Below, one piece after another: positions 18,705 through 28,587 of a stretch of 64,000 bases of DNA (its first letter is position 1; each line of letters opens with the position of its first letter). Position numbers and translations under genes: made by a program. The stretch comes from Chitinophagales bacterium (GTDB taxonomy: Bacteria > Bacteroidota > Bacteroidia > Chitinophagales > UBA10324), in contig JAIBAY010000001.1 of the NCBI GenBank assembly GCA_019694975.1, positions 254,732 through 318,731 of the forward strand. Reading direction: 5' to 3'. The notes beneath the pieces were generated by a model. It searched no databases, had not been told where the DNA came from, and saw only the letters and a list, made by a program, of their open reading frames with translations.

Positions 18705-19469
18705 ATGAAAAAAAATCTTTACACGCTTTTCCTTGCCCTAGCAGTTGTAGCGTTTGTTTCAAACGTGCACGCTCAGGTTACGGTTACTTACCAGGTTGAC
18801 ATGACCGGTGCACAGTTAGGTGCAGCAGGTGGCACCTGTGCCGTTGTTCCTTTTGACCCTTCCACAGATGTGGTACAGGCTATGGGAGCTGAATACAACG
18901 GATGGAGTGAAGCTGAAAATGTTGCCTGCGGACTTCCTTATACCGCCGATGCAACGATTGACTTCGCACCGATTTCCGCAGGATCAATGATTTACACCCG
19001 CACCAAAGAAGTAACACCGGATGCATTGGGTAAACTGACCTGGAAATACCGCATCAATCACAGCTGGGACAATGATGAACTGAGAGGTGTTGGAGATGGT
19101 AACCGTCACGCTGCTGTTCCGACAGGCGCTGCTGCAATCACCATCGCCTCAATCTTTAATGATACCACCAATACGGTGACTATCAATTCAGGTATCCACA
19201 ATCCTAAGCTGGCAGAAGTTCGCCAGGTGTATCCTAACCCGGCCAGCGGCAGCACTGTAGTTTCTTACTACACGCTCAGCAATGACAATGTTACCGTTTA
19301 CCTCTCCAACATTCTTGGGCAGTCGGTTAAAACCTACTTCAGTGGCAACCAGTATGTTGGTCTGCACAACCTGACCATGGATCTTACCGGTCTTACAGAA
19401 GGATTCTACTTTGTAAATGTTAAAGTAGGAAACTCCATTTCTTCGCAAAAGATTACGGTGCTTCAATAA
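18705..19469 (+). CDS. Secreted T9SS protein with CBM-like fold, function unknown
   Basis: The 254-residue protein has a signal peptide (about residues 1-23, ending VHAQ), a middle domain of about 145 residues and a type A T9SS sorting domain from about residue 176 (VYPNPASGS ... SSQKITVLQ). The middle domain opens VTVTYQVDMTG and later has TWKYRINHSWDNDE, GNRHAAVPTG and IFND. This order recalls small starch-binding beta-sandwich modules (CBM20/CBM48-like), though the resemblance is weak and by eye only. Two Cys (near 45 and 71) could form a disulfide. It has its own promoter and terminator and lies directly before an alpha-amylase. A starch-binding or accessory role is inference. Confidence 0.7.
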   Translation: MKKNLYTLFLALAVVAFVSNVHAQVTVTYQVDMTGAQLGAAGGTCAVVPFDPSTDVVQAMGAEYNGWSEAENVACGLPYTADATIDFAPISAGSMIYTRTKEVTPDALGKLTWKYRINHSWDNDELRGVGDGNRHAAVPTGAAAITIASIFNDTTNTVTINSGIHNPKLAEVRQVYPNPASGSTVVSYYTLSNDNVTVYLSNILGQSVKTYFSGNQYVGLHNLTMDLTGLTEGFYFVNVKVGNSISSQKITVLQ

Positions 19470-19487
19470 ACCGTACTGATCTTTTAT

Positions 19488-19520
19488 AAAAAAACCCACA
19501 GCATTGTGGGTTTTTTTTTT
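19488..19520 (+). terminator. Strong rho-independent terminator
   Basis: Stem CCCACA (19495-19500) and TGTGGG (19505-19510) with loop GCAT is flanked by an A-run and a T-run that extend the stem, ending in ten T residues. It lies about 20 bp after the small T9SS gene. Confidence 0.85.
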
Positions 19521-19665
19521 CGCTGCGCTGTGCTGAAAAACCTGTCTGATTCAACAGCACACTGATCTTTCGCCTGCACTGCTCGAATTTAATTTCAGTA
19601 ACTCCCTGCATAGCATTATCTTTAATCATTCGATACAAGTAACCTCACCTGACAAAACACTGCGC

Positions 19666-22530
19666 ATGAAAAAAATTATTACCGGACTGCTCTTTGTCTA
19701 TCTCTGCTTTATTGCTGTAAATTCTTTTGCACAGGTTATTGTCGCCAATCCGCTCTTTCCTGCCGACAATGCCACCGTCACCCTTACCTACGATGCTGCG
19801 CAGGGAAACCAGGCACTGAAAGATTTTAACGGTGATATTTATATCCATACCGGCGTTATTACCAATTACAGCACTTCACCCAGCGACTGGAAGCATGTTG
19901 TTACCACCTGGGGAAGCACGAACCCGTTGCATAAGCTTACCTCACTCGGCAACAACCTTTATACTTTTACCATCACGAATATCCGGGCGTATTATAATGT
20001 ACCGGTCGGAGAAACCATTCTGAAGCTTGCCATGGTTTTCCGTAATGCCGATGGCAGCATCGTAGGCCGTAATGCCGATGGCAGCGATATCTTTTATGAT
20101 GTATGGGATGGTGTTTCGTTACAGACGGCCTTCCTGGAGCCGGATAACAATCCGGTTTTCCTGAACCTGAATGAGACAGTGCAGACTACGTTTATTGTCT
20201 CAAAGCCTGTCACCATTACTTTATTTCAGAACAATAATCTCATAGCTCAGGTTAATAATACCGATTCCATCACGCAAACCATTACTGCTTCCGAAAATGG
20301 AAAGACATGGATAAAGGCGATTGCTGATGATGGCATCACGCAGGTGGCCGACTCATTTTATTTTATGGTGAATACACCCGTTACTGTCGCAGATTTGCCT
20401 TCAGGCGCACAGGTTGGCATTAACTATCTGAACGACAGCAGCCTGACACTTGTACTCACGGCACCTGACAAATCTTTTGTGTATGCTATCGGAGATTTCA
20501 GTAACTGGGAAGCAGATCCAGCCTACTTTATGAATAAAACCACTGACGGCAAATACTGGTGGTTAACAGTTAACAACCTTGTGCCGCAACAGGAATACCT
20601 CTACCAGTATCTGGTCGACGGCAATCTTCGTATTGCTGATCCTTATTGTGATAAAATTCTGGACGCGGGGAATGATCCCTATATCAGCGATGCGACCTAC
20701 CCGGGACTGATTGATTACCCTACCGGGAAGACCAGTGGAATTGTTTCCGTTTTTCAAACAGCGCAAACGCCCTTCAACTGGCAGGTGACCAGTTTCACCA
20801 AACCTGACCCTGATAACATGGTGGTATATGAATTACTGGTGCGGGATTTTGTTTCAGCACGCAACTTTGCCGTGCTGAAGGATACCTTAAACTACCTGAA
20901 GACATTAGGTGTGAATGTAATTGAACTCATGCCTTTCAGCGAGTTTGAAGGGAATGAAAGCTGGGGATACAATCCTGATTTTTATTTCGCCCCTGATAAA
21001 TATTATGGCACGAAGAACATGCTGAAAGAATTCATTGATGCGTGTCATCAGCAGGGCATTGCAGTGGTGCAGGATATGGTGCTCAATCACTCTTTCGGGC
21101 AATCGCCTATGGTTCAGCTTTACTGGGATGCCGCTTCCAACGGGCCTTCGGCATCCAGCCCATGGTTTAATCCCGATCAGGATTTAACCACAGCAGGTTA
21201 TCAGGGCAAGCATCCGTTCGGAGTAGGGTTCGATATCAACCATGAAAGTGTTTACACACAGAAATTTGTGGATGATGTATTGGCTTATTGGGTAACGCAG
21301 TATAAGATTGACGGCTTCCGTTTTGATTTGTCGAAAGGATTCACCCAAAAATATTCGGGCAACGATGTAGGATTATGGGGGCAATATGATCAGTCGCGTA
21401 TCAATAACCTGAAAAGAATGATGGATGCCATTAAACTGGTTGATCCGACGGTATTACTCATACTCGAGCACTTTGCTGATCAGAGTGAGGAACAGGTGCT
21501 TTCCAATGATGGATTTTACCTATGGTCAAATTCGAACTATGCCTATGCACAATCCGCCATGGGTTATGCAAGCAGCTCCGATGTTTCATGGGTGTCTTAC
21601 AAGTCACATGGGTTTAGCCTGCCCCATGCAGTAGGCTATATGGAGAGCCATGATGAAGAAAGAATCACTTATAAAACGATTACCTACGGCGCACACACTG
21701 CAAGCTATGATGTAAGGCCGCTTGATGAATCACTTAACCGGATGAAAATGGCTGCCTGCTTTTTCTTTACGATTCCCGGACCAAAAATGATCTGGCAATT
21801 CGGCGAGTTAGGCTATGACTATTCAATCAACTATTGCCAGAACGGAACCATTAGCTCTGCCTGCCGTGTAGATGCCAAGCCGGTTAAATGGAACTACCTC
21901 GATTATAATCCGCGTGTCTGGGTATATAACTTTTACAAGGCGCTGATTGATCTGAAGATGAACTATTCCGTTTTTCAGACAACAGATTTTGTGATGGCTG
22001 TTGGTAACCTCAAAAAAAATATTCGCCTGAACAGTCCAACCATGAATGTTTGTGTTGTCGGCAATTTTGATATCAGCGCCGGCAATCAACCACCTAATTT
22101 TCAGCATACCGGCTGGTGGTATGAATATTTTACCGGCGACAGTATCAACGTAACCGATTTATCCGCCACACTCTACCTGAACACAGGTGAATACCGGCTC
22201 TACACCGACAGCAAACTGGCAGTGCCCGATCTGGGAAATGTGGGTATTGACGGGCTACCGGAGTTACGGTCATTGCAACTTTTTCAAAACACACCCAACC
22301 CCTTTGATCAAAACACAGCCATTGAATTTTATGTGCCCAAAGCCGGTAAAACAGTGCTGGAAATTTATGACCTCTATGGTCGCCTGGTAAAAACTGTAGC
22401 TGACAAATCGCTGGCAGCCGGCTACTATACGGTTAACATCCCGGGCCCCGATTTTTCCAATGGGATTTACCTCTGCAAACTGACTCAAAATGGCATGACA
22501 AAAACCATAAAAATGCAGGTTGCGAAATAG
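19666..22530 (+). CDS. Secreted alpha-amylase family (GH13) protein with T9SS domain
   Basis: The 954-residue enzyme has a signal peptide 1-23, an N-terminal carbohydrate-binding-like domain at about 25-150, a second beta-sandwich at about 165-240, and a CBM48-like domain at about 260-345 (FVYAIGDFSNW). The GH13 barrel spans about 380-790, and a type A T9SS sorting domain occupies about 870-954 (FQNTPNPFDQN ... TKTIKMQVAK). GH13 landmarks are region I VVQDMVLNH, nucleophile Asp554 in GFRFDLSKGF, acid/base Glu601 in LILEHFAD, and Asp663 in YMESHDEE. It should cleave alpha-glucans outside the cell after T9SS export. The double NADGS near 127-141 comes from an 18-bp direct repeat (20041 and 20068). 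Confidence 0.88.
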   Translation: MKKIITGLLFVYLCFIAVNSFAQVIVANPLFPADNATVTLTYDAAQGNQALKDFNGDIYIHTGVITNYSTSPSDWKHVVTTWGSTNPLHKLTSLGNNLYTFTITNIRAYYNVPVGETILKLAMVFRNADGSIVGRNADGSDIFYDVWDGVSLQTAFLEPDNNPVFLNLNETVQTTFIVSKPVTITLFQNNNLIAQVNNTDSITQTITASENGKTWIKAIADDGITQVADSFYFMVNTPVTVADLPSGAQVGINYLNDSSLTLVLTAPDKSFVYAIGDFSNWEADPAYFMNKTTDGKYWWLTVNNLVPQQEYLYQYLVDGNLRIADPYCDKILDAGNDPYISDATYPGLIDYPTGKTSGIVSVFQTAQTPFNWQVTSFTKPDPDNMVVYELLVRDFVSARNFAVLKDTLNYLKTLGVNVIELMPFSEFEGNESWGYNPDFYFAPDKYYGTKNMLKEFIDACHQQGIAVVQDMVLNHSFGQSPMVQLYWDAASNGPSASSPWFNPDQDLTTAGYQGKHPFGVGFDINHESVYTQKFVDDVLAYWVTQYKIDGFRFDLSKGFTQKYSGNDVGLWGQYDQSRINNLKRMMDAIKLVDPTVLLILEHFADQSEEQVLSNDGFYLWSNSNYAYAQSAMGYASSSDVSWVSYKSHGFSLPHAVGYMESHDEERITYKTITYGAHTASYDVRPLDESLNRMKMAACFFFTIPGPKMIWQFGELGYDYSINYCQNGTISSACRVDAKPVKWNYLDYNPRVWVYNFYKALIDLKMNYSVFQTTDFVMAVGNLKKNIRLNSPTMNVCVVGNFDISAGNQPPNFQHTGWWYEYFTGDSINVTDLSATLYLNTGEYRLYTDSKLAVPDLGNVGIDGLPELRSLQLFQNTPNPFDQNTAIEFYVPKAGKTVLEIYDLYGRLVKTVADKSLAAGYYTVNIPGPDFSNGIYLCKLTQNGMTKTIKMQVAK
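20041..20085 (+). repeat. 18-bp direct repeat inside the amylase gene
   Basis: CGTAATGCCGATGGCAGC occurs at 20041-20058 and again at 20068-20085, a 27-bp period that keeps frame. It duplicates the peptide RNADGS in the N-terminal domain, looking like a nine-codon tandem duplication. Confidence 0.8.
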
Positions 22531-22841
22531 CTGTAGTACCGTAATGTTCGGATGATGTGTATTGCATCTTCTGCTGTTGAATTGATCAGGTTTTTTAAAT
22601 CACCGTTATGCTTTACGTAACGGGCATTTAATTCATATTGTAATCAATTCCAACGGAAATGATTTGCGGCTATTTCACTAATGCATACATCAACGGATGC
22701 ACTTCAGTTGCATTCAGCCGATACTCTTGCTCTTGCTATTGCTAACAGCAACGGAACAGGGATCAGAGCAGCACATCAGATCATGAGCACTGTTAAAGCT
22801 GAATGCCATTCAGGTATAACAGCTATAAATTTCCATTGGAC
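22531..22841. other. Intergenic stretch between convergent amylase genes
   Basis: There are 311 bases between two convergent stop codons. A short inverted repeat (CCGTTA ... TAACGG, about 22603-22623) has no T-run. A 68-codon open frame at 22681-22887 runs into the antisense of the next gene and is not credible. Nothing else is seen. Confidence 0.5.
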
Positions 22842-25544
22842 TTATTGCTTCACAAATTTCCCGGTCATAACTGTATCATCAAACTGAAACTTCAGATAGT
22901 ATATTCCTGGCGATAATTTACTGATGTCAATAACTCCCGGCAGTTCAGGTGAATAGAGGTTGGGTACGTAAGCATACATGGTTTTGCCTGCCACATCATA
23001 AATTACGATTTGGCGGCAGCCTGGCAGCGGCAACCGGTAATTTAAAAGGTCATGCGCCGGACTCGGGTAAACGTCAAGCGCTGGCAGCGTCGTCACCTCG
23101 TTTATTCCTGTCATCCAAAAAGAAAAAATGCCCGCCGTGTCCTTGCAATTGTTGTTATCAGTAACCACCACTGTATAAATTCCGCTTGCTACCGGTGTAT
23201 AGGATTGCGAATCAGCACCGGCTAAAGGTGTAAGCATACCGGGAGAAGTTCCAAACAACCACTGGTAAGAAACATTGTCAACATTGCAGTACAGTGAAAC
23301 GCCATCGGAAGAGATAGCAGGATGTTCCGGATTGACTGTTACGGTAATGCTGTTGGATACATGCGACATGGCTCCGTTGTAGCTTTCTGTCAGTTGATAG
23401 GTGCCGGAGGTTGTCACGGTCAGTGAAGTAGAGGTTGCACCTTCAATCACTGCATTATCCCGTTTCCACTGATAGGAATGACAGGGATAGTTTGTATTTC
23501 CTGATAAGGTAACCTGGCCGCCGTTGCAAAAAACAAGGTCACCGGATGCACTTACCACGGGTGACTGTGTGATGGTGCTTACCCGTGCCCAAACCGAATA
23601 ACTCCTGGCAGGCAAATCAATATACATTTGGTTGCTGCCGCTGACAATGGCAAAAGGATATGATGATCGGCCCAAAATATCTGTCAATGTATCACCGGCC
23701 TGCAGGTGATATGGACTGCCGGTATGTAATCCAACATCCGCCTTTAAGGACGACCCTGAAAAATTTATTGCCACCACTACATCTCTGTCAGGCAGGCAGG
23801 TATTGCTCATCTCTGTCAACTGGTAAACCAACGTAGTGGATGCACCGCCGCTGATATAATTGACAGCATAGGGTGTATTGAAACGTGTTAGATAGTCAAC
23901 ATCCTGGGCACCCTGAATAAATTTGAGGTTGGTGCTGATCAGTTTGTTGATGTCGCTCGTGTAGGTCGGATGATCCGCGTCGTAATAATCTGCCCAATAA
24001 ACACAGGGAATGCCTACTGCAGGATTGGTGAGTATATAGGCGTAAGCGAGCAAAGGATCTGTATCCGTTGATTGCGGCTCTTCCCTGAAATCGTGATTGT
24101 TTACAAACGTGACAATATTTTTTCGGTAGATCTGCTGACTGTTGTGCATGCCACTTCCGAATACATTTCTCACATCGTATCCAAATGCATCACATGCATC
24201 GCGCAGGCTTGACTGCAGGTTAAAATCAAACAGGCTGTAATACATCGCATCCTTGGTATCCTGATCCATATAACTGTAAACGGCATCGAGTCTTGATTTT
24301 AACGTTGCTGCATCATAGTCATAGCTCTCGCCGACAATAATGGCAGGATCATCGCTATTGTCGTGCAGGTAATCGAGCAGGTTACCGGTGAATTCCGGAG
24401 TAAAATTTTTAACGGCATCAATACGCAATCCCTTCACACCAACATCTTCCATCATCCATTTTGTCCATACCTGCAGCGTGTCAATTGTTGCAGGATAATA
24501 CTGATCAAGGTCATTGTAAAACAACATGGCATCCCAATCGCCGCAAAGGCAGGTGGCGGCGCCATTGGGTTTAAAATTGAGGTAGTTCATGTCGCCACGC
24601 TGACTGGGTGTAGCCGTAAAATTGGTATAGGTCTGATACCTGACCTTGCTTTGCACATCGGAGCCAATGCCGGTTGCAGCAGGAACATACCAGATACCAT
24701 AAACAAACTGATCGGCATAGTTACCGTCATCATTGGTGACAGAGATATACAGCGTATCACCAGTATGAAAATAATCACTGCCGCCAAGTGTCAGTTCAAA
24801 TTCATCAGTACCACAGCCGCCCGGATCAACCGTTGCTTTCATATTTCTTCCCAAGGTGATATTGTCATTCTGCTGCCCGCAGTCACCGCCGCCATTGTTC
24901 GATGTTTCGGCTAAATCAGGCATATTGGCCCAGCCTTTCTTTTTAGTGTAGAGATAAAACGTATAGGGCTTTCCATAATAATCAGCGCTGCCTGATGCAG
25001 AATGAACCTTCAGGTAATAGATGCCCGAATCAAGTCCTGTCGTGCCACCAACAGGCAGAATGCATTTGAATCTGTCGGAAGGATAACAATTGTCGCCGTT
25101 GTTGTGCTTGGTGAGATTATAATTTTCAATCCAGCCTTCCACTGCATCATTGTTTTGCAGTTTACCGTTGGCCCTGTGATTATACACCATATCGGCAATT
25201 GGTGTAATTCCATACAGGTTCAGTGAATCCATCATCTTGTCTACCCTGATGCGATTTCCGAATGCCGTATTGGCACCATAGGTGCCGCCAAGATTGAAAT
25301 AGTCATAAATATCATATCCATTGCTATAGGCGCTGTTGCCGGCAAGGCTCATGGGAGGCAGCCAGATGGAGTTATATCCTGTTGCCGAAAGTTGATGAGC
25401 CCGCTGCGCAATTGTATCCACCCACCATTTGCCCTGTCCCGTTTTCGGATAATCCCAATACCAGCCTTGCAGCATGATGTCTTGCGCGGATAGCTGTGCC
25501 ACACAAAAGATACAAATGAATACCGTGAGAACTTTTTTACACAT
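22842..25544 (-). CDS. Secreted alpha-amylase (GH13) with inserted domain, Ig-like domain and T9SS sorting domain
   Basis: The 900-residue enzyme has a signal peptide 1-20 followed at once by the barrel (DIMLQGWYWD). Region I is ADMVYNHR at 117-124; nucleophile Asp376 lies in GLRIDAVKNF, acid/base Glu406 in IIVGESYDY and Asp485 in FVNNHD. Between region I and Asp376 lies about 250 residues, much longer than usual; residues about 165-290 look like an inserted beta-sandwich (GIYYLKVHSASG ... DTLYISVTNDDGN). A C-terminal amylase beta domain, an Ig/PKD-like domain at about 660-800, and a T9SS sorting domain (VYPSPAHD ... MTGKFVKQ) complete it. It converges on the other amylase gene. Predicted role is extracellular starch hydrolysis. 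Confidence 0.88.
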   Translation of the reverse strand: MCKKVLTVFICIFCVAQLSAQDIMLQGWYWDYPKTGQGKWWVDTIAQRAHQLSATGYNSIWLPPMSLAGNSAYSNGYDIYDYFNLGGTYGANTAFGNRIRVDKMMDSLNLYGITPIADMVYNHRANGKLQNNDAVEGWIENYNLTKHNNGDNCYPSDRFKCILPVGGTTGLDSGIYYLKVHSASGSADYYGKPYTFYLYTKKKGWANMPDLAETSNNGGGDCGQQNDNITLGRNMKATVDPGGCGTDEFELTLGGSDYFHTGDTLYISVTNDDGNYADQFVYGIWYVPAATGIGSDVQSKVRYQTYTNFTATPSQRGDMNYLNFKPNGAATCLCGDWDAMLFYNDLDQYYPATIDTLQVWTKWMMEDVGVKGLRIDAVKNFTPEFTGNLLDYLHDNSDDPAIIVGESYDYDAATLKSRLDAVYSYMDQDTKDAMYYSLFDFNLQSSLRDACDAFGYDVRNVFGSGMHNSQQIYRKNIVTFVNNHDFREEPQSTDTDPLLAYAYILTNPAVGIPCVYWADYYDADHPTYTSDINKLISTNLKFIQGAQDVDYLTRFNTPYAVNYISGGASTTLVYQLTEMSNTCLPDRDVVVAINFSGSSLKADVGLHTGSPYHLQAGDTLTDILGRSSYPFAIVSGSNQMYIDLPARSYSVWARVSTITQSPVVSASGDLVFCNGGQVTLSGNTNYPCHSYQWKRDNAVIEGATSTSLTVTTSGTYQLTESYNGAMSHVSNSITVTVNPEHPAISSDGVSLYCNVDNVSYQWLFGTSPGMLTPLAGADSQSYTPVASGIYTVVVTDNNNCKDTAGIFSFWMTGINEVTTLPALDVYPSPAHDLLNYRLPLPGCRQIVIYDVAGKTMYAYVPNLYSPELPGVIDISKLSPGIYYLKFQFDDTVMTGKFVKQ

Positions 25545-25816
25545 GAGTTGAAACAGGGAATTTATTGGTTTGAAATCTTCCGGTTGTGTTGGTTGAACTC
25601 AATGGTAAGCAATCGCTGTTTTCCTGTTACCGGTTCAGGTTATTGAACACATGGCACTTTCTACTGCTGCACCTTGCAAAACTTTTCCTGTAGCAATTGT
25701 TACAATCATTCGTCTCAATGCATCATGAAGCTCGGTAATTTTCAGTATTAAATTTTGCAGTGTGATAAACGCTACAGTGTGCATTTATTGAATGCCATTC
25801 AGAAAAACCAATCTGA

Positions 25817-28243
25817 TTACCACGACACAGTCAGACGCTCGTTCGTATTGTTCAGCAATACCGTTGGCAACTGTTTTTCAGACTGATTGAACTCAGCTGC
25901 AAGCGATGCATTAAGCCTGCTGACTGCAACACGTTTTCCATTTAGCTGCACTTCCTCTTTTATTGCTTCAAATCCATGTAAAACCAGTAACACACTTTTA
26001 AAATGTGAACCATAATTTCCTTCGGGAATGCCGAGAACAATCTGCCTTGTAACGGGATCAATTGAAAATGTACGCTTATAGTATCCGCCAGACTCATTAG
26101 CATATCCATCACCGGCATCTTCATAGTAATTGAAATGACCGGCAACCGTGCTTTGATAAACATGCAATACCAGCGTATCAGTTGGTTGCCGCGCGGCGGA
26201 CTGAACAAGCGACTGCGCAGGAATGAAACTTCCCTCTTTCACAAATACAGGTAGCTTGTCAAGTGGCGCATTGCTGAAGAACTCAACCGGACCCGCATAT
26301 TTTTCACCCGTGTAGAAATCATACCAGTTACCCTTCGGGAGATAAACATTCACAGCACGGGCAGTGCTCTTACAGGGCACAACAAGTACTGCGGGGCCGC
26401 ACTGAAATTCATTCTCAAATTCATTGTAATAAATTTTTTCATCAAGCGGATAATCGATTGCCAGCGTGCGCTGAACAGGCATGCCGCTGACAGATGCATC
26501 ATAGAAAGCGCTATAGAGGTAAGGCATCAGCCGGTATCGCAGATCAACATATTTCCTCACGGTTGATTCAATATCCTCACCATAGCTCCAGGGTTCTGAG
26601 TCCCGTAATCCAAACATTTTATGACTACGGTAAAACGGGCTGAAAGCAGCCACAGACATCCATCGCGCAAATAATTCAGGTGTTGCTTCCGAAGTAAATC
26701 CGCTAACGTCAGCGCCGGCGAAGGCAATGCCGCTTACGCCCAGCGAGCTAACCATGCGTACCGCCAGCAGCATGTGATCGTCGCTGCCCACATTGTCGCC
26801 GGTCCAGATTGCTGAATAACGTTGCAGGCCTGCAAAGCCGGCACGGGTAAGTACAAAAGGACGTCTGCCATTCAACAGGCTTTTGGTTCCTTCAAAAGTG
26901 GCGCGCGTCATTTCCAATGCATAAATATTGTGCGCCATCTTATGTGTGATCGGTTGACCATCGCCTTCGAACTGAATATTGTCGGGTACTTTCTGGCCCC
27001 AGGTGGCAAATTCATTCATATCGCACCAGAAGCCATCAATACCCTGCTCTATATTTTGCTGAAATAATTTTCCCCACCAGATCCGCGCGGCAGGGCTGGT
27101 ATAATCGGTAAAGGCACACCATCCCGGCCAAACCTGCCCGTGGTAAACCGTGCCGTCCGGATACTTCACAAAATGATTATTCTTTAAACCGTCTTCATAC
27201 GCAGCATATCCGTCTTCCACTTTGATACCCGGATCAATGATCACCACGTTCTTGAAACCAAGCTGATCCATGCGGGAGAGCATGCCCTTCGGGTCGGGAA
27301 AACGGTTAGCGTCCCAGGTAAAAACTTTGTACTGATCCATGTAATGAATATCAAACCATATTACATCACACGGTATCTGTTTGTCACGAAATGTCTGCGC
27401 CAGTGTCAGCACTTCACTCTGCGGGTAATAGCTCCAGCGGCATTGCTGAAAGCCCAGCGACCATTTCGGCGGCAATGGCATTCTGCCGGTAAGCCATGTA
27501 TAGGATTCAATTATTTTGGGAACACTATTGTGATAGATGAGGAAGTAATTCAGATCGCCTGCTTCACAGGTAAAATAAGCATTGCGCTCCTGAGATGCGC
27601 CAAAATTGAAATGTGTCTTTGATGAGTTATCGAGAAAAATGCCATAGAATAAAGAGTCATGCATGCCTATATAAAAGGGGATCGTGGAGTATAATGGATC
27701 AGCCGAAAGAATGTAACCCGGCACATCAGCATTCCAATGCACATAACCGCTCCCGCGCCGGTTGAGTCCGCCGGTTTTCTCTCCCAGACCAATGAATTTT
27801 TCGCCCGGAAACAACTTTTTATAGGCAGTGATCTCATCTCCGATCCACGATGTGCCGAATGCTTCATCATCACCATTCACCAGTTTTCCGCTCTTATTGT
27901 AGAGTGCAATGCGAACCGGATTTTTGGTGATGGTTAAGATCATTGAATCTGTGATCACCTTTATCTGCGATTTTTCATCACTCAATGAAAATTTCACGGC
28001 GGCATCCGGCACAGCGGTGACCGCATAGGAGAAATCATTAAAGGCCGCATTCTTCGTCACGTCAATTTTCATGATGCTGGCTGTATAAACGGTCACTTTC
28101 AGGTTACCGTAATCTGTTTGCAGGGAGATGCCGTTGCTCGTCCGCTTCATCGATTTCATATTGCCCATGCTACGGCTCAGCGACTGAGCCTGCAGTTGAA
28201 GAATTAAAGCAATGAGCAGAAAAGACAACATGATTTTTTTCAT
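25817..28243 (-). CDS. GH31 alpha-glucosidase, exported
   Basis: The 808-residue glycoside hydrolase family 31 protein has a signal peptide MKKIMLSFLLIALILQLQAQ. Nucleophile Asp408 lies in GFWCDMNEF and acid/base Asp483 in WTGDNVGSD; GWCAFTDYTSPAARIWW is the usual GH31 lead-in. A DUF5110-like beta-domain forms the C-terminus. There is no T9SS domain and no lipobox, so it is probably periplasmic. It would release glucose from maltooligosaccharides made by the amylases. An in-frame Met at 28312 would lie upstream of the promoter at 28282-28313, so the start at 28243 is chosen. SusB-type alpha-glucosidases in Bacteroides belong to GH97, so this GH31 would be an alternative. Confidence 0.9.
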   Translation of the reverse strand: MKKIMLSFLLIALILQLQAQSLSRSMGNMKSMKRTSNGISLQTDYGNLKVTVYTASIMKIDVTKNAAFNDFSYAVTAVPDAAVKFSLSDEKSQIKVITDSMILTITKNPVRIALYNKSGKLVNGDDEAFGTSWIGDEITAYKKLFPGEKFIGLGEKTGGLNRRGSGYVHWNADVPGYILSADPLYSTIPFYIGMHDSLFYGIFLDNSSKTHFNFGASQERNAYFTCEAGDLNYFLIYHNSVPKIIESYTWLTGRMPLPPKWSLGFQQCRWSYYPQSEVLTLAQTFRDKQIPCDVIWFDIHYMDQYKVFTWDANRFPDPKGMLSRMDQLGFKNVVIIDPGIKVEDGYAAYEDGLKNNHFVKYPDGTVYHGQVWPGWCAFTDYTSPAARIWWGKLFQQNIEQGIDGFWCDMNEFATWGQKVPDNIQFEGDGQPITHKMAHNIYALEMTRATFEGTKSLLNGRRPFVLTRAGFAGLQRYSAIWTGDNVGSDDHMLLAVRMVSSLGVSGIAFAGADVSGFTSEATPELFARWMSVAAFSPFYRSHKMFGLRDSEPWSYGEDIESTVRKYVDLRYRLMPYLYSAFYDASVSGMPVQRTLAIDYPLDEKIYYNEFENEFQCGPAVLVVPCKSTARAVNVYLPKGNWYDFYTGEKYAGPVEFFSNAPLDKLPVFVKEGSFIPAQSLVQSAARQPTDTLVLHVYQSTVAGHFNYYEDAGDGYANESGGYYKRTFSIDPVTRQIVLGIPEGNYGSHFKSVLLVLHGFEAIKEEVQLNGKRVAVSRLNASLAAEFNQSEKQLPTVLLNNTNERLTVSW

Positions 28244-28281
28244 AACGCAGCGAGGTGATGAGTTTTGCAAGTGTAATCTGA

Positions 28282-28313
28282 CAAACCTACCTAATTGCAG
28301 ATTATTTATCAAA
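28282..28313 (-). promoter_or_regulatory. Near-perfect Bacteroidota promoter for the GH31 gene
   Basis: On the minus strand TTTG (plus 28310-28313), a 20-nt spacer and TAGGTTTG (plus 28282-28289) match the -33/-7 consensus completely. The -7 box ends 38 bases before the ATG at 28243. Confidence 0.72.
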
Positions 28314-28587
28314 CCCTGCTGACTTACCGTTTATATGGTCGCATACAGCCTTTATGTTATATAAACCCCGGTATGGCAGTAGTACTTCATCAATATGCAG
28401 GAATCAGTCAACCGCATGGTAAAAAATATGACACAACTCATATTTCCAGACAGTATCACCCATGCAAAAAACCTCCTTCAGTCATTGGAATTAACAGCTG
28501 TAAAATGCGTCCTGCATACTGCTGTGCCAGCCTGTGATTTTTGGAATATTTTGCAATGAATGGTAAACATCCGTTTCATTAAATCCT
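28314..28587. other. Intergenic stretch between divergent GH31 and susC genes
   Basis: About 270 bases hold no supported gene. An inverted repeat, TTTATAT at 28330-28336 and ATATAAA at 28359-28365 (22-nt gap), lies just upstream of the GH31 promoter and could be an operator. An 80-codon plus-strand frame (28295-28537) shows no family resemblance and is not counted. Confidence 0.4.

Noticed and set aside
28295..28537. 80-codon plus-strand frame between the GH31 and susC genes
   Set aside because: It begins inside the GH31 promoter, has no family resemblance or promoter of its own, and its composition is unlike the neighbouring genes.
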